DNA from: JAGQUL01 sp038212015 | GTDB lineage: Bacteria > Actinomycetota > Thermoleophilia > Gaiellales > SKUG01 | Reading direction: 5' to 3' | DNA length: 31,802 nucleotides | NCBI GenBank assembly: GCA_038212015.1 | Contig: JBBQUY010000038.1 | Span: 1-31,802, forward strand | Shown here: positions 1 through 6,540 of the stretch, piece after piece | How the letters are laid out: each line of letters opens with the position of its first letter | How positions within the stretch are numbered: position 1 is the first letter of the stretch | Notes under the pieces: model-generated | Told to the model about the DNA's origin: nothing | Database searches by the model: none | What the model saw: the letters and a program-made list of their open reading frames with translations, nothing else | Made by a program: the position numbers and the translations under genes

Positions 1-2
1 CC

Positions 3-197
3 CCGGTCGACACGTTCGTCGAGCCGGTCCCGGGCGCGATGGCGCCATGGCAGAAGTGGACCGTCGACCCGATGCGTTCGGTCTTCGGTGAAGGCGACGT
101 GCGTCGCGAGCGCACCGACGTTGCGGCGCTCGTCGGCGCCACACACGTCTTCGACCTGCGCGACACGACGCCCAGCGGTCCGACCGAGCCGACCTGA
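3..197 (+). CDS. C-terminal end of an unidentified protein (partial)
   Basis: An open frame enters from the left edge and ends with TGA at 195-197, giving about 64 residues. The segment contains the stretch APWQKWTVDPMRSVFGEGD and ends in a Thr/Pro-rich tail (TTPSGPTEPT). The frame is open from the first full codon and has GC-rich third positions, which supports coding. I do not recognise a family. The real start lies outside the window. It runs in the same direction as ald, whose start is 91 bp downstream, so the two could be cotranscribed, but no promoter or terminator decides this. Confidence 0.55.
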   Translation, partial: PVDTFVEPVPGAMAPWQKWTVDPMRSVFGEGDVRRERTDVAALVGATHVFDLRDTTPSGPTEPT

Positions 198-288
198 AGC
201 CCCGCGGGGAACCGACCTGCCGACACGTTCCAATCTCGTCGCATGTAGGCTCGCGACGTTCGGTCCCACCGCAGCAAGGATTTTGCAG

Positions 289-1416
289 ATGAAGGTCGGC
301 GTCGTCACCGAGATCAAGCCCGACGAGTATCGCGTCGCGCTCACGCCCGCAGGAGCGCACGAACTCGTGCGTGCGGGCCATGAAGTGCTCGTCCAGGAGG
401 GCGCCGGAGTCGGCAGCCAGTTCGAGGATGCCGACTACCGCGCCGTCGGCGCCGAGATCGTCTCCCGAGAGGAGGCCTGGGCCGACAGCGACCTGCTGCT
501 CAAGGTCAAGGAGCCGATCGCGGACGAGCCCGACCTGCTGCGCGTGGGCCAGACGCTCTTCACGTACCTGCACCTGGCGCCCGAGCCCGCGCTCACCGCC
601 CGGCTGCAGGCATCCGGTGCGACGTGCATTGCCTACGAGACCGTGCAGACCGATGACGGGCGCACCCCGCTGCTCGCCCCGATGAGCGAGGTCGCCGGTC
701 GACTCGCTGCCCAGGAGGGCGCGAAGTTCCTCGAGAAGGCGCAGGGCGGCCGCGGCATCCTGCTCGGCGGCGTACCCGGCGTGAAGCCCGCCAAGGTCGT
801 CGTCATCGGCGGTGGCAACGTCGGCTACAACGCCGCGAAGATCGCGCTCGGCATGGGCGCCAACGTCACGATCGTCGACCGCTCGATCGATCGTCTCCGT
901 TACCTTGAGGAGATCCTCGACGGGCGCGTGAACTTCATCATCTCCACGACGCTGTCAGTCGCCGAACAGGTGGTCGATGCCGACCTGGTGATCGGCGCCG
1001 TGCTGCTTCCGGGTGCGCTCGCCCCGCGCGTCGTGTCGCGCGCGATGCTGCAGACGATGAAGCCGCAGAGCGTCGTTGTCGACGTCGCCATCGACCAGGG
1101 CGGCTGCTTCGAGACGAGCCGTCCCACCACGCACACCAACCCCGTGTACATCGAAGAGAACGTGCTGCACTACTGCGTCGCCAACATGCCGGGTGCGGTG
1201 CCCATCACGTCGACCAAGGCGCTCACCAACGTGACGCTGCCCTACGTGCTCAAGCTCGCCAACCAGGGCGTGCGCGATGCACTGCTCGACGACGTGGTCC
1301 TCGGTCGCGGCGCCAACGTCGTTGCCGGCCAGGTCACGAGCATGGAGGTCGCCGAAGCCGTCGGCGTGCCGTTCGTCGATCTCGCGGATGCGCTCGGCGA
1401 GGTCATCCACGCCTGA
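289..1416 (+). CDS. ald: alanine dehydrogenase
   Basis: Catalyses NAD-dependent reversible oxidative deamination of L-alanine to pyruvate and ammonia in the cytoplasm. The 375-residue product has the usual family length (about 370). It opens with MKVGVVTEIKPDEYRVALTP, the conserved N-terminus with substrate-binding Arg15. The catalytic-domain lysine lies in LLKVKEP (around residue 74) and the catalytic His in FTYLHLAPEP (His95). A Rossmann NAD-binding segment, VVIGGGNVGYNAA followed by VTIVDR, begins near residue 170, and AIDQGGCFETSRPTTH is also family-typical. The open frame extends upstream to 88, but the ATG at 289 is the start because homology begins there and GCAAGGA lies just upstream. 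The extension has no family resemblance. It converges on the minus-strand operon ending at 1444. Assignment is firm. Confidence 0.97.
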   Translation: MKVGVVTEIKPDEYRVALTPAGAHELVRAGHEVLVQEGAGVGSQFEDADYRAVGAEIVSREEAWADSDLLLKVKEPIADEPDLLRVGQTLFTYLHLAPEPALTARLQASGATCIAYETVQTDDGRTPLLAPMSEVAGRLAAQEGAKFLEKAQGGRGILLGGVPGVKPAKVVVIGGGNVGYNAAKIALGMGANVTIVDRSIDRLRYLEEILDGRVNFIISTTLSVAEQVVDADLVIGAVLLPGALAPRVVSRAMLQTMKPQSVVVDVAIDQGGCFETSRPTTHTNPVYIEENVLHYCVANMPGAVPITSTKALTNVTLPYVLKLANQGVRDALLDDVVLGRGANVVAGQVTSMEVAEAVGVPFVDLADALGEVIHA

Positions 1417-1443
1417 CCGCGCGACGGGCGCGACACGACCGAC

Positions 1444-1713
1444 CTACGCGCGTTGGCGGTTCTTGATGATGATCGCCGCAGCGATGAGCAGGAACGCGGA
1501 CAGGCGCACGAGGTAGAGGATGATCGCCTCATCGCGCTCCTCGGTGAGCGCGATCGCGAACCGGTTGATCGCGAACATCCCGAACGCTGCCGAGAACATC
1601 AGGAAGAACGTGTCGCGCGTGCGGCGCCAGAAGCGCAGGAAGAACGCCGCGATCGCCAGACACGCGAGGACGTTCGCGCCTTGGATGAGCGTCTCGTATT
1701 CGTCAGCCGACAT
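1444..1713 (-). CDS. small membrane protein, DUF5985-like (second of a pair)
   Basis: An 89-residue protein with three likely membrane helices: ANVLACLAIAAFFLRF, a central segment around FFLMFSAAFGMFAINRFAIAL, and YLVRLSAFLLIAAAIII. Charged loops separate them (RRTRDT; TEERDE) and the tail is basic (KNRQRA). It resembles the DUF5985 type of tiny integral membrane proteins, which I recall as often occurring in pairs. That name is from memory. Its ATG lies 3 bp after the stop of the related membrane gene 1717-1971, so the two are an operon and probably form a hetero-oligomer. No enzymatic motif is visible and the function is unknown. Confidence 0.75.
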   Translation of the reverse strand: MSADEYETLIQGANVLACLAIAAFFLRFWRRTRDTFFLMFSAAFGMFAINRFAIALTEERDEAIILYLVRLSAFLLIAAAIIIKNRQRA

Positions 1714-1716
1714 CGT

Positions 1717-1971
1717 TCACGACTCCCAGATCAGGCCAAACAGCAGGATCGTGAACCCGGCAAGCGCCGTCGCTGCGCGAACCACCGACAGGTTGATGTC
1801 GGGCACCACGAGCACGTCGATGAGAATCAGCGTGTTGTTCGCGGTCAGCGCCACGAAGCAGGCTGCGCTCCACATCAGCAGTCGCGACCGCGTATGCAGC
1901 CATCCGCGAACGAGCAGGATCGTGCAGACGAGGCAGACGATGATGTTCAGCACGTAGGTGAACTCAACCAT
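1717..1971 (-). CDS. small membrane protein, DUF5985-like (first of a pair)
   Basis: An 84-residue protein starting MVEFTYVLNIIVCLVCTILL, with three hydrophobic segments: residues about 4-20, about 31-50 (LLMWSAACFVALTANNTLIL) and about 58-80 (VVRAATALAGFTILLFGLIW). It has the same overall plan as its downstream neighbour, including the motif of a short R-rich loop followed by F/W-SAA-F. The open frame continues to 2004, but ATG at 1971 is preferred because a good Shine-Dalgarno (AAAGGAGT) lies just upstream, inside the end of the preceding gene. Its start overlaps the 3' end of the winged-helix gene (stop at 1964), indicating translational coupling. Function unknown. Confidence 0.75.
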   Translation of the reverse strand: MVEFTYVLNIIVCLVCTILLVRGWLHTRSRLLMWSAACFVALTANNTLILIDVLVVPDINLSVVRAATALAGFTILLFGLIWES

Positions 1972-2359
1972 CGCCGGACTCCTTTCGCTGGATTCGGAAT
2001 GCATCAGCGAACTGCTGCGCGGAGGACCCGCCGCGTGTCGTGATGATCCGAATCACCGCGGTGCGGTGCGTTCGATAGCACGCAGCCAGCGAGTCGACCG
2101 TGCGTGCGCGTTGACCCGGTACGTAACGCCAGGACGTGGGCGGTCCGGCAACGGATTCCACGAGCTGCGCATCGAGCAGGCCGGAGAGGTCCGCCTCGAG
2201 CGCAGTTTCCGAAGAGCGCAGCTTCGCGTTGAGTTCGGCCACCGTCCAGCCACGGTCCGTGCCCGCATCACGCATGCACAGGAGTACGTCGAGCTTGCGA
2301 ATCGAATCGATCGACTCCTCAAGCAGGCGCCGCACGTCGTGGTTGATGCCGGTACTCAC
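1964..2359 (-). CDS. small winged-helix-like protein, first gene of the membrane-pair operon
   Basis: A 131-residue soluble protein. Residues about 37-75 (WTVAELNAKLRSSETALEAD, then LSGLLDAQLVE) read as a winged-helix core: helix, turn, recognition helix and the leucine-rich third helix. The wing would be the following SWRYVPGQ segment. The N-terminal 35 residues look like a helical dimerisation region. The start is GTG. There is no Shine-Dalgarno, and a -10-like CATACT lies 6 bp upstream, so a leaderless mRNA is plausible. Its last codons overlap the next gene. The linkage of a winged-helix protein to two tiny membrane proteins suggests sensing or local regulation. That role is inference. 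Confidence 0.7.
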   Translation of the reverse strand: MSTGINHDVRRLLEESIDSIRKLDVLLCMRDAGTDRGWTVAELNAKLRSSETALEADLSGLLDAQLVESVAGPPTSWRYVPGQRARTVDSLAACYRTHRTAVIRIITTRGGSSAQQFADAFRIQRKESGDG

Positions 2360-2365
2360 CGCGCG

Positions 2366-2371
2366 AGTATG
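2366..2371 (-). promoter_or_regulatory. possible -10 box for the leaderless winged-helix operon
   Basis: On the minus strand CATACT sits so that transcription would begin at about base 2359, the first base of the GTG start codon. This fits a leaderless mRNA, and no Shine-Dalgarno is visible for this gene. No convincing -35 box is present at 16-18 bp. The assignment is tentative. Confidence 0.3.
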
Positions 2372-2424
2372 TCCAGCTTCCGGCCAGGCGCATCATCGAA
2401 AATCTAACGATAACGGAAATTCGC

Positions 2425-2496
2425 TCAGGATCGAAGGCGTCGCGTCTCCCAGATCCCCCAGATCACGTACCACGCCGCGCCCGTGATGGCACCGAA
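2425..2496 (-). pseudogene. inverted 3'-end remnant of a paralogue of the membrane protein at 2585-3055
   Basis: Reading the minus strand from 2496 gives FGAITGAAWYVIWGIWETRR then LRS and a TGA stop at 2425-2427. The neighbouring plus-strand gene (2585-3055) ends with GAITGAAWYTIWGFYETR and then PSALRS. The match is residue for residue over about 20 positions and is also clear at DNA level. Nothing upstream in this frame continues the homology, so only the last 23 codons of an oppositely oriented copy survive. This is direct evidence of an old inverted duplication or a decayed neighbour gene. Confidence 0.75.
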
Positions 2497-2584
2497 CGGG
2501 TGTCGGGAGGATGGGATCGGCGCAGCTCGGGCATGACCGCACGAGGAGGCCGCATGGGCACCGCCTTCCAAAGGAGACTGCTAC

Positions 2585-3055
2585 ATGAGCGATGCCACGA
2601 AGACCCCCGCCACCTGGCTCGGTGCCGAGCTCGACTGGCACGCGGTGCGGCGTGACGCCGTGCTCGCCGGCGTGTTCGCCGCGCTCAACGTGTTCTCCGG
2701 CACGTTCGACTGGACGCTCATCCCGCTCGGGCTGATCTTCGGTGCCGGCATCGGCGCGATCCTGCACGTCATGCCTGCTGAGCCGCGTCCCGCCGACAGC
2801 AAGCGCGGCCGAATCATCATCCGCGGCCTGAGTGGCCTCGTCGGTGGTGCCTGGACGGCGGGCGCCGTGGCAGTGCTCGCCAGCGGCGCGCTCGTCGACG
2901 ACGCCATCGCATACCCGATGCTCGACGACATCTGGCAGGAGCTGATCGTCGGCGCGATCACCGGCGCCGCGTGGTACACGATCTGGGGCTTCTACGAGAC
3001 ACGCCCGAGCGCGCTGCGCAGCCAGCCGTCGATCCCGGGCCCCTCTGCTGGCTGA
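2585..3055 (+). CDS. membrane protein of unknown function
   Basis: A 156-residue protein with a good Shine-Dalgarno (AAAGGAG) before the ATG. A soluble N-terminus of about 25 residues (including AELDWHAVRRDAVLAG) leads into hydrophobic segments at roughly residues 25-65 (VFAALNVFSG, LIPLGLIFGAGIGAILHV) and 78-105 (GLSGLVGGAWTAGAVAVLAS). A conserved-looking terminal segment follows (ELIVGAITGAAWYTIWGFYE) and then a Pro/Ser tail. I do not recognise the family. Duplication of its end at 2425-2496 on the other strand shows the family had a second copy here. It converges on the DtxR-family gene. Confidence 0.75.
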   Translation: MSDATKTPATWLGAELDWHAVRRDAVLAGVFAALNVFSGTFDWTLIPLGLIFGAGIGAILHVMPAEPRPADSKRGRIIIRGLSGLVGGAWTAGAVAVLASGALVDDAIAYPMLDDIWQELIVGAITGAAWYTIWGFYETRPSALRSQPSIPGPSAG

Positions 3056-3066
3056 TGACGCTCGCG

Positions 3067-3080
3067 GGGCGCGAACGCCC
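3067..3080. terminator. hairpin between convergent genes
   Basis: GGGCG-CGAA-CGCCC forms a 5-bp GC stem with a four-base loop; on the minus strand the loop reads TTCG, a stable tetraloop. It lies in the 54-bp gap between two convergent genes. Neither side has a T-run, so it may only be a weak bidirectional stop or an mRNA 3'-end stabiliser. Confidence 0.35.
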
Positions 3081-3109
3081 GGCCGAACCCATCTTGGCTG
3101 GTCGACGTA

Positions 3110-3883
3110 TCAGCCCGCAGGTGTGCCCGCGGCCTTCGCCCGCTTGGCGCGCGTGCTCCAGCATGCGGCGTCGGCCGGCACGATCGGCACGCCCTCGGGG
3201 CGCGCGTACAGGGCTCGCGCCTGCGCGCTCGTCAGCAGGAGCTCCTCGTCCACGCCCCGCCGCACGGTCACGTTTCCGGCGGGGTCACACTCGACGATCT
3301 CGATGTCGAGGCCAGGCACGAGCCCGGCGTCGTAGAAGAATCGCAGCAGCTCACCGTCGTGCTCGGCCAGCCGGACGATCGTGCCGCGGTCGCCGGCGTC
3401 GAGCCTCGTCAAGGGCTTGAGCGTCGGGTTCTCGCGCAGCTCGTGATCGGCATCGATCGGATAGCCGTGTGGGCAGCGTTCGGGCTTGCCGAGCTTGTCC
3501 CAGAGACGTTCGACCATCTCCTCGTCGAACCCGGCGTCGATGCCGTCGGCCTTCTCGTGTGACTCGGCACCGTCGTAGCCCATCACGTCGGTGAGCAGGC
3601 GTTCGACGAGCCGATGGCGGCGCACGATGCGCATCGCAGCGATCCGGCCCTTCTCGGTGAGGATCGCCTCTTTGCGCTCGCCACGCACGACCATGCCCTC
3701 ACCTTCGAGTCGCTTGAGCATCTCCCCGGCGCTCGCTCGCGACACGCCGAGCTGGTCGGCGATGCGCGCGGCGGCGGTCGGCTGCGGACCACGACGCGAC
3801 GGAACATACTCGCCGACTGGATAGGCCAGCAGCCAGATCGTCATCAGGTACTCGTCGGCGGTATGGGAGTGGGCGGTGCTCAC
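3110..3883 (-). CDS. DtxR/MntR-family metal-dependent transcriptional regulator
   Basis: A 257-residue regulator of the iron/manganese-responsive DtxR family. Residues 8-75 form the winged helix (ADEYLMTIWLL, then AAARIADQLGVSRASAGEML and LEGEGMVVR). Residues about 80-145 form the dimerisation and metal domain (RIVRRHRLVERLL, ESHEKADGIDAGF, ERCPHGYPID). Residues about 155-230 form an SH3-like FeoA-type domain. Ancillary-site residues His90, Glu94 and His109 are kept. At the primary site, by alignment to DtxR Cys102/Glu105/His106, this protein has Asp113, Asp116 and Ala117, so one classical ligand is missing. GTG at 3883 is chosen because homology starts there; the frame is open further upstream but runs antisense through the tRNA gene. 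No Shine-Dalgarno is visible. It probably represses metal uptake, but its targets are not in the window. Confidence 0.9.
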   Translation of the reverse strand: MSTAHSHTADEYLMTIWLLAYPVGEYVPSRRGPQPTAAARIADQLGVSRASAGEMLKRLEGEGMVVRGERKEAILTEKGRIAAMRIVRRHRLVERLLTDVMGYDGAESHEKADGIDAGFDEEMVERLWDKLGKPERCPHGYPIDADHELRENPTLKPLTRLDAGDRGTIVRLAEHDGELLRFFYDAGLVPGLDIEIVECDPAGNVTVRRGVDEELLLTSAQARALYARPEGVPIVPADAACWSTRAKRAKAAGTPAG

Positions 3884-3932
3884 GCGGCAATCGTCGCACA
3901 GGCGCCCGTCTGGGCGCGTCGCTGGGGCGGGA

Positions 3933-3961
3933 TTGTCTGCGCCGGTCGGCCTTGCTATCCT
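3933..3961 (+). promoter_or_regulatory. sigma-70-type promoter for tRNA-Asn
   Basis: A -35 element TTGTCT (3933-3938) and a -10 element TATCCT (3956-3961) are separated by exactly 17 bp, with transcription expected near 3968. The tRNA begins at 4000. The spacing and position support it as the tRNA promoter. Confidence 0.65.
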
Positions 3962-3969
3962 GAGCCGGT

Positions 3970-3992
3970 GCGCGGCACTTTTCGTGCCGCGC
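3970..3992 (+). other. perfect 9-bp hairpin in the tRNA-Asn 5' leader
   Basis: GCGCGGCAC-TTTTC-GTGCCGCGC is a perfect 9-bp inverted repeat with a five-base loop. It lies between the predicted transcription start (about 3968) and the tRNA 5' end (4000), so the precursor would open with this stem. It may affect 5' processing or stability, or may stop antisense transcription. It lacks a following T-run on the plus strand. Confidence 0.6.
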
Positions 3993-3999
3993 GCTGCCT

Positions 4000-4071
4000 T
4001 CCCTGGTAGCTCAATGGTAGAGCATTCGACTGTTAATCGAAGGGTTGCTGGTTCGAGTCCAGCCCAGGGAG
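4000..4071 (+). tRNA. tRNA-Asn (anticodon GUU)
   Basis: The cloverleaf folds fully: acceptor stem TCCCTGG/CCAGGGA, D-arm GCTC-AATGGTA-GAGC, anticodon arm TTCGA-CTGTTAA-TCGAA with anticodon GTT, a five-base variable loop, T-arm GCTGG-TTCGAGT-CCAGC and discriminator G. Length is 72 nt without CCA, which is not encoded (GTTCT follows). A promoter with 17-bp spacing lies upstream. No terminator is evident before the histidine kinase gene, so readthrough into it is possible. Confidence 0.97.
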
Positions 4072-4197
4072 TTCTCGGCTCTCGCCACGCGCGGGAGCTT
4101 CGTTGCATGAACTGCGAGATTCCAGCGGGTTATCGCGTTCGGACGAGCCATGGTTCGGGAACGAACTCCCTGCGGTAGCGTCCAACTACCGATTCGC

Positions 4198-6201
4198 ATG
4201 CTTCGACTGCTCCGACGCGCATCCTTCACAGCCCGACTGCTCGCGCTTGCCGTGGGTGTCCTGATCGTGCTCGTGGTGATCGACTACGTGGCGCTGCTCG
4301 AGCTGCCTGGCCGCGTCGCGAGCGACACCGTCGAGATCGCACTGCGCGAGAACGTGCAGTCGCTCAACGCGACGTTCGCCGACGAACGTACGGAGCTGCG
4401 AGCGAGGGCCGAAGGCGTCTCGACCGCTCGAGCATTCCAGCTCGCCGTGCTCGAGGGGAACGAAGCGGAGATCAAGCGGCTCGTCGCCTCCGAAGTCGGC
4501 GAAGACGTGCAGGTCCAGCTCATTTCCGGCGAAGAGATCAGCGGCTCCGGTATCGGCCCGGTCAACTACACCTATTCCGTCCAGGGGCGCGAAGGCAAGG
4601 GTGATGTGGTGCTGTATCGCCGCATCGACGACTCCGTGCTCGAGCGCGCTGCATCCGCGGTGGACCAGCAGGCCTCCTTCGCCGTGGAACTCGACGGCGA
4701 GTTCGTTGCACGCAGTTCGACGTTCCCGACGTCGATCACGACAGGCGATGCGAACTCGAGCGTCGACCCGGGCGTCGCGGAATTGTCCGACGTGAGCGTC
4801 GACGGCGACGACCTGCACCTGTACTCGCGCGCCGTGACCTCGAATCCGCGCTATCGCCTGCACGCGCTGTCGACGCCCGACCTCGAACGAGAAGCGCTCG
4901 CCGAGATTCGCGGCGACGTTCGCACCGCAATCGCGGGCATGTCGTTCGCGACGATCGCGGCGTTCCTGCTGCTCGTGTTCTTCACGAGCCGCACCGTCCG
5001 CAGCTTCGCGATCCGCGTGCGCGCACTCGCCGACGGCGACTACGGCACCCGGCTCGCCGTGCGCGGATCGGACGCCTTCGCCGAGCTCGCCGGCAGCGTC
5101 AACCGCCTCTCCGCAGAGCTGTCGGACCAGGTCGGACGGCTCGAGGACACCGCCAGCGCGTTCAGCCGCACGCTCGAGACGCTGGAGGAGGGCATCTGCG
5201 TGTGGGACGAACGCGGCGAGCTCTCCTACTGGAATCGCGGAGCCGAGCAGCTCACCGGTCTGTCCCGAGAACGCGCGACGACCGACGATCCGGTGCTGGC
5301 GTTCCTGCTCGCCGAACGCGCACCGGGCACGCGCCGCGTGACGCTTCCCGTGCGACGCACCGGTGGCGGGCTCGTCGTCGACCTCGTCGTCACCGCGATG
5401 CCGGGCGGCGGTATCGTCCAGACTTTCCGCGACACGACGATGGTCGACATGCTGCAGCAGACGCAGCGCAACTTCATGGCGACCGCCGCGCACGAGCTGC
5501 GCACGCCGATCACCACGATCCTCGGATTCGCCGACACGCTCGTGAACCCCGAGCTCGAACTGACCCCGCGACAGCGCGACGAGTTCATCTCGATCATCCG
5601 AGACCACGCGCACCAGATGCAGGAGATCGCCGACGCGTTCTTCACCAACCACCAGCTCGCGAACGAGCGGGTGGAAGTGTCGATCGTCGCGGCGATGGTC
5701 GACGGCGTCATCGGTGACGCGCTCGAACGCGTGCAGCTGTCGATGCCCGAACGCGCCGAAGACGTCGCGAACGTCAAGGTCGACATTCCCGAACGCGCCG
5801 CCGTGCTCGCCGATCGTCGAGCACTCGTCGGCGTCATCGCAGTACTCGTGGAGAACGCGCTCAAGTACGGCAGCGCGCCGATCACGATCACTGCCGAGCG
5901 CAAGGGTGGCACCGTCACCGTGCTCGTTCGCGACGAAGGCCCGGGCATCGAGTCCCACCACCACGCCCGGCTGTTCGATCCGTTCTACCGAATCGACGTC
6001 GACATGCGAGGCGGTGTCGGCGGCGCCGGACTCGGACTCTTCACCGCACGCAAGCTCATCGAAGCGATGCACGGCGCCATTCGCGTGCGATCGTCACCCG
6101 GCCGCGGCGCGACCTTCGTCGTCGAGCTGCCTGCCGCACCGGTCGAGGCCGGCTCCGATGACGATTCCGGCGACGGCCGATCGCTGCGCCTCGTCGGTTA
6201 G
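4198..6201 (+). CDS. membrane-bound sensor histidine kinase (orphan)
   Basis: A 667-residue two-component sensor kinase that would autophosphorylate on His and pass phosphate to a response regulator. Order of parts: transmembrane helix 1 (about residues 15-35), an extracytoplasmic sensor region (about 36-240), transmembrane helix 2 (around SFATIAAFLLLVFF, about 248-265), a HAMP linker (FAIRVRALADGDYGTRL), a PAS-like domain (about 320-410, with LEEGICVWDERGELSYWNRG), a HisKA domain with phospho-acceptor His432 in AAHELRTPITTILGF, and a HATPase with N-box NALKYGS, G1 box DEGPGI, F-box FDPFYR and G2 box GAGLGLF. The frame is open back to an ATG at 4150; ATG 4198 is preferred because it places a short basic head before helix 1. 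No response regulator gene is adjacent, so its partner is unknown. Confidence 0.93.
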   Translation: MLRLLRRASFTARLLALAVGVLIVLVVIDYVALLELPGRVASDTVEIALRENVQSLNATFADERTELRARAEGVSTARAFQLAVLEGNEAEIKRLVASEVGEDVQVQLISGEEISGSGIGPVNYTYSVQGREGKGDVVLYRRIDDSVLERAASAVDQQASFAVELDGEFVARSSTFPTSITTGDANSSVDPGVAELSDVSVDGDDLHLYSRAVTSNPRYRLHALSTPDLEREALAEIRGDVRTAIAGMSFATIAAFLLLVFFTSRTVRSFAIRVRALADGDYGTRLAVRGSDAFAELAGSVNRLSAELSDQVGRLEDTASAFSRTLETLEEGICVWDERGELSYWNRGAEQLTGLSRERATTDDPVLAFLLAERAPGTRRVTLPVRRTGGGLVVDLVVTAMPGGGIVQTFRDTTMVDMLQQTQRNFMATAAHELRTPITTILGFADTLVNPELELTPRQRDEFISIIRDHAHQMQEIADAFFTNHQLANERVEVSIVAAMVDGVIGDALERVQLSMPERAEDVANVKVDIPERAAVLADRRALVGVIAVLVENALKYGSAPITITAERKGGTVTVLVRDEGPGIESHHHARLFDPFYRIDVDMRGGVGGAGLGLFTARKLIEAMHGAIRVRSSPGRGATFVVELPAAPVEAGSDDDSGDGRSLRLVG

Positions 6202-6253
6202 CACGCGACGCTCCTGACGGAAGTGTTGCGAGACACGCCTTTCGTCAAGATCA

Positions 6254-6268
6254 CCGCCGCACCGGCGG
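6254..6268 (+). terminator. GC hairpin after the histidine kinase
   Basis: CCGCCG-CAC-CGGCGG is a perfect 6-bp stem located 53 bp after the kinase stop codon. It has no T-run, so it is at best a Rho-dependent or weak terminator. It separates the kinase from the next plus-strand pair. Confidence 0.3.
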
Positions 6269-6312
6269 CCCGTGAGGGGTAGCGACCGCGCCCGACCGGG
6301 TAGTGCCCACCC

Positions 6313-6540
6313 ATGGAGTGCTGGACCTGCTCGGACCCTGCTGCCGCCACCTGCCGATTCTGCGGTCGCGCGACCTGCCGCCAGCACGCGAAGGTGCTGC
6401 CCTACGTGCTCGCGGCGTGGGCCGCCGAGCCGCCCCAGGTGCAGTCGCTCGTGGTCGAGGACGCCATCCACTGTGGCGGCTGCCGACCACATCCTGCACC
6501 GGTGCGACTCGACCTCGTCCTGCAGGAGCAGGACACGTGA
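6313..6540 (+). CDS. small zinc-binding protein (B-box-like CxxC motifs)
   Basis: A 75-residue protein with paired metal-ligand motifs: CWTCSDPAAATCRFCGRATC then QH near the N-terminus, and CGGC near residue 55. The spacing (CxxC, CxxC, CxxxH, CxxC) resembles small treble-clef or B-box-like zinc binders; about two zinc ions could be held. A hydrophobic stretch (VLPYVLAAWAA) lies between the motifs. Its stop codon overlaps the GTG start of the cyclic-nucleotide-binding gene (GTGA), so the two are translationally coupled and likely act together. No Shine-Dalgarno is visible. Specific function unknown. Confidence 0.75.
   Translation: MECWTCSDPAAATCRFCGRATCRQHAKVLPYVLAAWAAEPPQVQSLVVEDAIHCGGCRPHPAPVRLDLVLQEQDT

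Noticed and set aside
88..288. N-terminal extension of alanine dehydrogenase
   Set aside because: Family homology begins exactly at 289, and the extension overlaps the end of the upstream partial gene in another frame.
3884..4108. N-terminal extension of the DtxR-family protein
   Set aside because: It runs antisense through tRNA-Asn and has no family similarity.
4186..6072. Long open frame antisense to the histidine kinase
   Set aside because: Its translation is His/Arg/Asp-rich with no domain. It mirrors the GC-rich codon pattern of the real gene, a common artefact in high-GC DNA.
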